Positions 31,252 to 36,736 of a stretch of 36,736 nucleotides of DNA are shown here, piece by piece. A program made the position numbers and the translations under genes. This DNA comes from Pseudomonadota bacterium (lineage in GTDB: Bacteria > Chloroflexota > UBA5177). Where the stretch lies: NCBI GenBank assembly GCA_021324655.1, contig JAJPIP010000059.1, positions 1-36,736 on the forward strand, given 5' to 3'. The stretch's first letter is position 1, and each line of letters begins with the position of its first letter. The notes under the pieces are model-generated. The model searched no databases. It was given only the letters and a program-made list of their open reading frames with translations, and was not told the origin of the DNA.

Positions 31252-32252
31252 TGCGGGTCTTCGTGACGGGTGGTGCCGGGTATATCGGCAGCTTCACGAC
31301 CCGCGCGCTCCAGGAGGCCGGACACGAGGTCGTCGTCTACGACAACCTGAGCTATGGTCATCGGGAAGCGGTGACGGCGCCGCTCATCGTTGGCGACCTG
31401 GCCGATGCCGCCGCCCTCGATGCCGCCCTGACCGCCGGATTCGACGCGATTGTGCACTTCGCGGCCTCGATCGAGGCGGGCGAGTCGATGGTCCACGCCG
31501 ATCGCTTCTTCCAGAACAACGTCGCCAACTCGATCACCCTGCTCAACGCCGCCGTCCAGCACGGGGTGTCGCAGTTCATCTTCTCATCCACCGCCGCCGT
31601 CTACAGTGAGGGAGCGCACATTCCCATCAGTGAGACCGAGCCCACGGTGCCGGAGAACACGTACGGCGAGACCAAGCTGCTGGTCGAGCGAATGCTGCCC
31701 TGGTACGACCGCGTCCATGGTCTCCGCAGCGTCGCTCTGCGCTACTTCAACGCGGCGGGCGGAGCGCCGGACGGCTCGATGGGACAGGACCATGAGCCGG
31801 CAACACACCTCATCACGGTGGCGATCAAGGCAGCTCTGGGCCTCATCCCGCGCTTTCCGCTGTTCGGCGATGACTATCCCACGCCGGACGGCACCTGCAT
31901 TCGCGACTACATCCACGTGATGGATCTGGCCTCCGCCCACGTCGCCGCCCTCGATCATCTGGCGGCAGGCGGGGCATCGGATGTCTTCAATGTCGGGACT
32001 GGTCACGGTCACAGCAACCGTGACGTGATTCGCACGGTCAAAGAGATCAGCGGTGTCGACTTCCCCGTGGATATCGCACCGCGCCGTCCCGGCGATGGGC
32101 CGGAACTGGTCGCCGACGCCGGCAAGCTCCGGCATGCCCTCGGCTGGGAGCCGGTCCACAGCGATCTGACCACGATCGTCGGCTCCGCCTGGGAGTGGCA
32201 TCGGACGCATCCCCAGGGCTATGCCACGCCGGGGCTGGCCCTCACCTCCTGA
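31251..32252 (+). CDS. galE: UDP-glucose 4-epimerase
   Basis: 333 residues of the extended SDR family. The NAD site TGGAGYIGS lies at residues 6-14, followed by VVYDNLSYGH and the strand/turn VGDLAD. HFAASIEAGES, the catalytic YGETK (Tyr/Lys at about 142-146), ALRYFNAAGG and a C-terminal VFNVGTGHGHSNRDVI segment are as in GalE. It interconverts UDP-glucose and UDP-galactose in the cytosol, supplying galactose for glycans. Related NDP-sugar epimerases cannot be fully excluded. GAGGAGA precedes the ATG, and translation is coupled to the membrane protein gene by TAATG. The LCP gene that follows fits a cell-surface polysaccharide role. Confidence 0.93.
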   Translation: MRVFVTGGAGYIGSFTTRALQEAGHEVVVYDNLSYGHREAVTAPLIVGDLADAAALDAALTAGFDAIVHFAASIEAGESMVHADRFFQNNVANSITLLNAAVQHGVSQFIFSSTAAVYSEGAHIPISETEPTVPENTYGETKLLVERMLPWYDRVHGLRSVALRYFNAAGGAPDGSMGQDHEPATHLITVAIKAALGLIPRFPLFGDDYPTPDGTCIRDYIHVMDLASAHVAALDHLAAGGASDVFNVGTGHGHSNRDVIRTVKEISGVDFPVDIAPRRPGDGPELVADAGKLRHALGWEPVHSDLTTIVGSAWEWHRTHPQGYATPGLALTS

Positions 32253-32284
32253 TTCCTCTCTGGCAGCACACGTCAGGCATCCTC

Positions 32285-32290
32285 TAGAAT
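32285..32290 (+). promoter_or_regulatory. -10 box TAGAAT placed for a leaderless transcript
   Basis: TAGAAT at 32285-32290 lies eight bases before ATG 32299, and there is no ribosome site between them. The mRNA would start at or just before the ATG. The -35 is poor. Confidence 0.45.
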
Positions 32291-32298
32291 CCACCCGC

Positions 32299-33621
32299 AT
32301 GTCGGTTCAGCCTGCCGCGCCTCGGCCATACTCTCCGACCCCACTTCCCCGTCCGCAGGAACGCGCGTTCTCGGTCTGGCGCCCCATACGGACGCTGCTG
32401 TTCTCGGTGCTGGGATTGATCCTGATCGTCGTCCTGGCGCTGGGTGTCCTCATCGAGAGCCCGCCGGCCCTGGAAGCGTTGAGTGCGATCACGCTCAAGC
32501 CGCAGCCGGGGCTGGTCCCGTGGGACGGTCGGGATCGGATTACCGTGGTCATCATGGGCCTCACCCAACGCACCACCGAGCCGGCTCGGACCGACACGCT
32601 GCTCGTCATGGATATCGATCCAGCCCACCACCAGGTGCACATGCTCTCCGTGCCGCGTGATCTCTGGGTCAACATCCCCGGCTACGGCCAGGGAAAACTG
32701 GCCGTCGCCTACGAGGTTGGCGGTCCGCGTCTGGCCTCGTACGTTCTGGAGAGTGACCTTGGGATTCCGGTCGATTACTCTATCGCGCTGACCTTCCGGA
32801 ACTTCATCAAGATCGTCAATGCCATGGGTGGCGTGACCGTCAACGTGCCGCGGGAGCTCAACGATCCGCTCTATCCCTGTCTGACCGGAACCGCCTACTG
32901 CCCGATCGACATCAAGGCCGGTGTCCAGCACATGAACGGCGCCACCGCTCTGGAGTTCGTGCGCGAGCGGCATGCCTTTGTCCAGCAGGATCTGGCACGC
33001 GTCCAGGATCAGCAGGCCTTCTCTGAGGCGGTCAAACAGACCCTCCTCTCGCCCGCCATCTGGCCGCGCTATCCGGCGATCCTCAAAGCGGTCGAGAACG
33101 GTCTCATCACCAACGTGCCGCTGAACGCTCTCCCTGAGATCGGCCTCCAGGTCCTGCTGGCCCGCGGCCACACCACACACAACTACATCAATATCGAGAA
33201 CGGCATGGTGCAGCCCGCCTGGAGCAATGACGGGCAATCCATCCTGCTGCCGACCAACTCGACTGATATCCCGAACCTGACGCATCAGCTCTTCTCCGAC
33301 CCGACGATTGCGGCGGAGGCCGCGCCCGTCGAGGTGTTGAACGGGACGTCCACCACCGGCGTGGCATCGAGCCTGGAGGCGACGTTGCAGGGGCTGGGCT
33401 TCCACATGGTGGGCGCCGGCAACGCGGCGGCCACCGATTATCGCCAGACCGAGGTCATCGTCAACACCAATGCGACGGGGCCGGCCGCTTACACGGCGCG
33501 CCGCCTGCAGCGTCTTCTCGACGCGCGTCTGCTGCACGAGCCGGTTCCCGGTCAGACGGCCCGGATCGTCGTGATCGCGGGCAGCGACTCCCCGCTGGTC
33601 GCTACCGCGCCGGCAGGCTGA
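32299..33621 (+). CDS. LytR-CpsA-Psr family protein with LytR_C domain
   Basis: 440 residues. After about 30 cytoplasmic residues comes one membrane helix (TLLFSVLGLILIVVLALGVLI) and then an LCP domain: RTDTLLVMDIDPAHHQVHMLSVPRDLWVNIPGYG, VNAMGGVTVNVP, ALEFVRERHA with the Arg residues that hold the polyprenyl pyrophosphate, and a VQDQQAF segment. The C-terminal LytR_C domain (AAPVEVLNGTSTTGVASSLEATL, about 350-440) follows. LCP proteins transfer undecaprenyl-linked glycans to peptidoglycan outside the membrane. The ATG 32299 follows a TAGAAT box, and no ribosome site is seen. The end overlaps the histidine kinase gene by 20 nt, convergently. Confidence 0.93.
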   Translation: MSVQPAAPRPYSPTPLPRPQERAFSVWRPIRTLLFSVLGLILIVVLALGVLIESPPALEALSAITLKPQPGLVPWDGRDRITVVIMGLTQRTTEPARTDTLLVMDIDPAHHQVHMLSVPRDLWVNIPGYGQGKLAVAYEVGGPRLASYVLESDLGIPVDYSIALTFRNFIKIVNAMGGVTVNVPRELNDPLYPCLTGTAYCPIDIKAGVQHMNGATALEFVRERHAFVQQDLARVQDQQAFSEAVKQTLLSPAIWPRYPAILKAVENGLITNVPLNALPEIGLQVLLARGHTTHNYINIENGMVQPAWSNDGQSILLPTNSTDIPNLTHQLFSDPTIAAEAAPVEVLNGTSTTGVASSLEATLQGLGFHMVGAGNAAATDYRQTEVIVNTNATGPAAYTARRLQRLLDARLLHEPVPGQTARIVVIAGSDSPLVATAPAG

Positions 33622-34882
33622 TCTCGAAGCGCGAGCCGCGTCCGACCTCGCTCTCCACCTCGATTGAGCCGCTATGTGCCTGGCAGATCCACTGGGCGAT
33701 GGAGAGGCCGAGACCGGTGCCGCCGCTTTCGTGCTCACGTGCGCGGTCCACGCGATAGAAACGGTCGAAGACATGCGTCAGATCGGACCGCGGGATGCCG
33801 ATGCCCGTGTCAGTCACGGACAAATGGGCGTGGTGATCGTGTTTGTTCAGGGCGATCTCCACGCGTCCGCCGGGATCGGTGTATTTGAGGGCGTTGTCGA
33901 GCAGGATCAGGAGCAACTGGCGAAGCCGGCCCTCGTCTCCCATGACACGGACCGGACCGTTTAGCTCGACCTCACTGTGAATGCCGCGCGCCTCGGCGAT
34001 CGGCTGAATATCCTCGTGGACGGCCTCGACGAGGGCACGCAGGTCCACCGGGCGCGGCTCGATCTTCACACCGCCGGTATCGGCCCGGGCCAGGGTCAGC
34101 AGATCGCCGACCAGGCGATTGAGGTGATCGGTCTCCTGGATGATCTCGTGGACCAGTTCCTCATCGCCCTCGGGGAGCTGATCGGCGCGGCGCGCCAGCA
34201 TCTCCGCGTTGGCGCGGATCAGGGCCAGCGGCGTGCGTAGCTCATGCGATGCGTCGGCCGTGAACTGGCGCTGGCGAGAGAAGGCTTGACGGATGGGAAT
34301 GAGCGCCCGGCTGGCGAGAAAGAGGCTACCGAGGCCGGAGAGAACGACACCGAAGAAACCGCCCAGGATGAGCAGCAGGGTGAGCGTATGCTCGGCCTCC
34401 ACTTCGCCGGCCGCGGTGCGTCCGATCTGGACAATATAAGGAGTCGGGCCGGTGCGGGCCATGAAGGTGATGATGCGCTGGGGATGCGACTGGTAGGTGA
34501 CGGTTCGGACGTCGGATCCCCCCGTCTGTGCAACTTGATGCATCGCCGGTTGGAACGACGTGGTCGTCCCGGGCGGACACGTCATGATGCTGGGATCGAT
34601 GGTCTTCTCCTGGACACACTCGCCGGAGTACAGCTCTCCGTCCGGTGTCAGGATCACCGTGTGATAGCCGTCGTCTCTGGCCGCGACTGCCAGTTCGACA
34701 CCGATCCCCTGGGTGGCGATAGTCTGGATCGCCTGCTGCCTTCGCTGCTTCAGATCGCTGTCCACCCCCCGGTAAATCTGCTGACGAAAGACGGCGTAGA
34801 CCAGGATCTCGAGAATCGCCAGGATGATGACGAGGATGGCGACATTCCAGGCAACGAGACGCCAGCGGGCAAGTGTGAACAT
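33602..34882 (-). CDS. Sensor histidine kinase (HisKA/HATPase)
   Basis: 426 residues. There are two membrane helices (about 12-32 and 167-190) around an extracellular sensor loop of about 130 residues, which has a Cys pair (SGECVQEK and MTCPPG). A short HAMP-like linker follows, then HisKA with the phosphorylated His in DASHELRTPLALIRANAEM, an N-box LLILLDNALKYT, DTGIGI (G1), FDRFYRVD (F) and GGTGLGLSI (G2). All key residues are present, so it should autophosphorylate and pass phosphate to the regulator encoded just upstream (3 nt gap). The signal sensed is unknown. The 3' end overlaps the LCP gene on the other strand. Confidence 0.95.
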   Translation of the reverse strand: MFTLARWRLVAWNVAILVIILAILEILVYAVFRQQIYRGVDSDLKQRRQQAIQTIATQGIGVELAVAARDDGYHTVILTPDGELYSGECVQEKTIDPSIMTCPPGTTTSFQPAMHQVAQTGGSDVRTVTYQSHPQRIITFMARTGPTPYIVQIGRTAAGEVEAEHTLTLLLILGGFFGVVLSGLGSLFLASRALIPIRQAFSRQRQFTADASHELRTPLALIRANAEMLARRADQLPEGDEELVHEIIQETDHLNRLVGDLLTLARADTGGVKIEPRPVDLRALVEAVHEDIQPIAEARGIHSEVELNGPVRVMGDEGRLRQLLLILLDNALKYTDPGGRVEIALNKHDHHAHLSVTDTGIGIPRSDLTHVFDRFYRVDRAREHESGGTGLGLSIAQWICQAHSGSIEVESEVGRGSRFEISLPAR

Positions 34883-34885
34883 GGC

Positions 34886-35557
34886 CTACGCTTCGAGCTT
34901 GTAGCCCACCCCACGAACCGTCTTGATCAAGGGCTCACGAAAGTCGCGGTCGATCTTGTTACGCAGGTAGTGGACGTAGATGTCCACCACATTGCTGAAC
35001 GAATCGAAGTTGTAGCCCCACACGTGATCGAGGATCTGCGTCCTGGTCAGCACGCGCCCCGCATTCCGCATGAGGTACTCCAGGAGCTGGAATTCCTTGG
35101 CCGTGAGCTCGATGGGCGTATCGCCACGGCGCACCTCGTGCCGCGACAGGTCGAGGACAAGATCCCCGCTGATCAGTTCCTCGTCCGCCTGCGGTTGGAC
35201 GCTGCGCCGCGAGAGGGCTTTCACGCGGGCAATCAACTCGGCGAAGGAGAAAGGTTTGACCAGATAGTCATCGGCCCCACTTTCCAGACCCTCCACGCGG
35301 TCCTCGACGGCGTCGCGCGCCGTCAGCATCAGGATCCGCGTGTCTTTGCCCTCGGCCCGCAACGTGCGGCAAATCTCGATGCCGCTCACGCGTGGCAGCA
35401 TGATGTCAAGGACAAGGAGGTCGTAGTCCGTTCCCTGCGCCATCTCGAGCGCCTCGGCGCCGTCGAGGCACACGTCGACGACGTGACCTTCCTCTTCCAG
35501 CGCTCGGCGCACCAGATTGGCCAGGCGCCGCTCATCCTCGACCACCAGAATGTGCAT
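34886..35557 (-). CDS. OmpR-family response regulator
   Basis: 223 residues from ATG 35557, with GGAAGGAT before it. The receiver has VEDE, phospho-acceptor Asp in LLVLDIMLP, Thr in MLTARD and Lys in VKPFSF. The winged helix follows (LSRHEVRRGDTPIELTAKEF, RVLTRTQILDHVWGYNFDSFSNVVDIYVHYLRNKI, KTVRGVGYKLEA), the standard PhoB/OmpR DNA-binding domain, which binds direct repeats about 11 bp apart. It pairs with the kinase gene 3 nt downstream. Two near-identical ACCGAAAG-GAT-like segments (35584 and 35608, 24 bp apart) in its upstream region could be autoregulatory sites. It is a candidate, among others in the genome, for binding the phased repeats at 22379. Confidence 0.95.
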   Translation of the reverse strand: MHILVVEDERRLANLVRRALEEEGHVVDVCLDGAEALEMAQGTDYDLLVLDIMLPRVSGIEICRTLRAEGKDTRILMLTARDAVEDRVEGLESGADDYLVKPFSFAELIARVKALSRRSVQPQADEELISGDLVLDLSRHEVRRGDTPIELTAKEFQLLEYLMRNAGRVLTRTQILDHVWGYNFDSFSNVVDIYVHYLRNKIDRDFREPLIKTVRGVGYKLEA

Positions 35558-35620
35558 AGGTATCCTTCCGTGTCAAGGATACAACCGAAAGATTGGAGTC
35601 GGGTTGGACCGAAAGGATAG

Positions 35621-35649
35621 TTGCACTCCCAAAGTCCATACAGTACAGT
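35621..35649 (+). promoter_or_regulatory. Promoter TTGCAC-N17-TACAGT
   Basis: TTGCAC at 35621-35626 and TACAGT at 35644-35649 are 17 bases apart, leading into the multi-GAF gene at 35670. The -10 hexamer is identical to those at 2919 and 23535. Confidence 0.55.
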
Positions 35650-35669
35650 GACGCACCAGGACAACTCAG

Positions 35670-36736
35670 ATGGATGATGCGATCCAGCCGCCGGAGGCGA
35701 TGATCCACCAGGCGGACCGACTTCAGACTCTCAATGAAATCGGCCGCGTCGTCTCGGCGACCCTTGATCTCAACACGCTCTACGAGACGATCTATGAGCA
35801 AGTGGGCCGGGTCATGGACACCACCCATTTCTTCATCGCCCTCTACGACGAGCGCCGCCACGTGGTGGATGTCCCCTACCTCCGCGAGGAGGGTGTCCTC
35901 TACCGCGACCAGATCATCAACGCGGGGGACAGTGTCACCTATCTGGTCATCGAGCGTGGCACGCCCCTCCTCTTCCGTAACGACGAGGAGTACCAGGAAT
36001 ACGCCGCGGCCAACGGTCTCGTCGTCGGCGTGGTGGGTGTCAAGGAAACGGACGCCAAGATCTTTGTCCCGCTGAGCACCGGCAGCCGGACCATCGGCGC
36101 CATGACGGTCCAGAGCTCACGGGTCAACGCCTATACGCAGGACGACGTGGCCACGCTCTCGGTGATCGCCTCGCAGGCGGCAGTGGCCATCGTCAACGCC
36201 GCCCTCTACCGTCAGAGTCAGGACAACGTCCGGCAGATGCAGGCGCTCCTCCATGTGGCTCGGGCCGTCAATTCCTCCCTCGATCTGGAGTCGGTGCTCG
36301 ATGCCATCCTCTCCGGCATGCGCGATGTCGTGCCGTATTACATTGCCGCCATCATGCTTCCCGACCCAACGCACGACATTCTCGAAGTTGCCGCCGCGGG
36401 CGGCCCACTCGCCGAGGAGCGCCGCCGGGTGATCAAGATTCCCTTCGGCCATGGGGTCACCGGCCTTGCTTTCCAGAAGGGCGAGCCGATCATCGTGCCG
36501 AATGTGCGCGAATTCTCCGGCTACGTTCCGGGTGATTTAAGCGTCCGGTCGGAGCTGGCGATGCCGTTGAAGCGGGGGGACCAGGTGATCGGGGTGCTGG
36601 ACGTGGAGCGGGCGGAGGTGGATGCGTTCAGTGGTGATGACTTGAACCTGCTCAGCCTCTTTGCCAGTCAAGCGGCCATTGCCATCGAGAATGCCCGGCT
36701 CTTTGCCGCTCAGGAGCGGCGAGTCACCGAGCTCCA
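35670..36736 (+). CDS. Multi-GAF domain sensor protein (partial, runs off the right edge)
   Basis: The ATG at 35670 opens a frame that is still open at the end of the window (355 codons). The visible part holds two GAF domains. The first (about 30-180) begins ATLDLNTLYETIYEQVGRVM and includes FFIALYDE, IFVPLSTGSRTIGAMTVQS and LSVIASQAAVAIVNAALY. The second (about 190-350) begins ARAVNSSLDLESVLDAILSGM and ends LLSLFASQAAIAIENARLFAAQ. GAF domains bind small ligands, haem or nucleotides, or sense redox, and are linked by coiled segments to output domains. Here a histidine kinase, cyclase or phosphatase would lie beyond the window, so the output is unknown. It is divergent from the OmpR-type regulator gene. 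Confidence 0.9.
   Translation, partial: MDDAIQPPEAMIHQADRLQTLNEIGRVVSATLDLNTLYETIYEQVGRVMDTTHFFIALYDERRHVVDVPYLREEGVLYRDQIINAGDSVTYLVIERGTPLLFRNDEEYQEYAAANGLVVGVVGVKETDAKIFVPLSTGSRTIGAMTVQSSRVNAYTQDDVATLSVIASQAAVAIVNAALYRQSQDNVRQMQALLHVARAVNSSLDLESVLDAILSGMRDVVPYYIAAIMLPDPTHDILEVAAAGGPLAEERRRVIKIPFGHGVTGLAFQKGEPIIVPNVREFSGYVPGDLSVRSELAMPLKRGDQVIGVLDVERAEVDAFSGDDLNLLSLFASQAAIAIENARLFAAQERRVTEL

Noticed and set aside
31118-31609. Arg-rich frame overlapping the membrane protein and galE genes, and many similar long frames opposite or beside clear genes
   Set aside because: High GC content opens such shadow frames; the true genes in these places are supported by family motifs.
35571-35576. TTGACA on the minus strand just upstream of the OmpR-type regulator gene
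   Set aside because: A -10 at proper spacing would fall within the coding start, and none is present there.

Overview
The window is GC-rich bacterial chromosome. It carries a type I-E-like CRISPR array, ClpE-type chaperone, a BTAD-type response regulator, LytR-CpsA-Psr, L,D-transpeptidase, CoxE-like VWA and multi-GAF proteins, and several secreted beta-propellers. This mix fits a Chloroflexota-like organism (Thermomicrobia or Ktedonobacteria type) best. That placement is inference from gene content; there is no rRNA or other decisive marker here.

Layout: 1-1566 is a CRISPR array of 24 repeats and 23 spacers, read left to right, with the leader and presumably the cas genes off the left edge. 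1645-1961 is a decayed ribbon-helix-helix antitoxin gene. 1925-8848 holds a DDAH-like amidinohydrolase, two tiny genes under a strong promoter, a secreted NHL propeller divergent from a prolyl oligopeptidase across a perfect palindrome, a PQQ-like propeller, and a HypE-like protein. 8852-9625 is a REP-type island: a RAYT transposase flanked by two near-identical 30-nt direct repeats. 9617-12080 is a minus-strand operon (PQQ-like propeller, P-loop kinase, nucleotidyltransferase). 12205-16575 holds a YbaK-type deacylase, an L,D-transpeptidase/VWA gene pair and a REC-BTAD regulator.

16698-23769 is rich in secreted proteins of unknown function. They have well-formed promoters, Shine-Dalgarno sites and terminators, and alternate with two similar stand-alone receiver proteins. 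One of these genes has four 11-bp-phased GTNACG direct repeats in front of its -10 box, as expected for an OmpR/PhoB-type regulator. 23834-26518 is an apparent two-gene operon: a TnpA-like protein that has lost both HUH histidines, followed by a ClpE-like AAA+ unfoldase. 26761-33621 holds a secreted phosphoesterase (PF04185 type), a GHMP-kinase-like protein with an eroded phosphate loop, a Nudix-SDR pair, a membrane protein, a GalE-like epimerase and an LCP protein. 33602-35557 is an OmpR/EnvZ-like two-component system, divergent from a multi-GAF sensor gene that runs off the right edge.

Much of the window concerns the cell surface: exported propellers, wall enzymes, a phosphoesterase and sugar epimerase, together with signalling genes. 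The least explained parts are the TnpA-like/clpE pair, the phased operator at 22379, the duplicated secreted-protein/receiver arrangement, and the REP-flanked RAYT.
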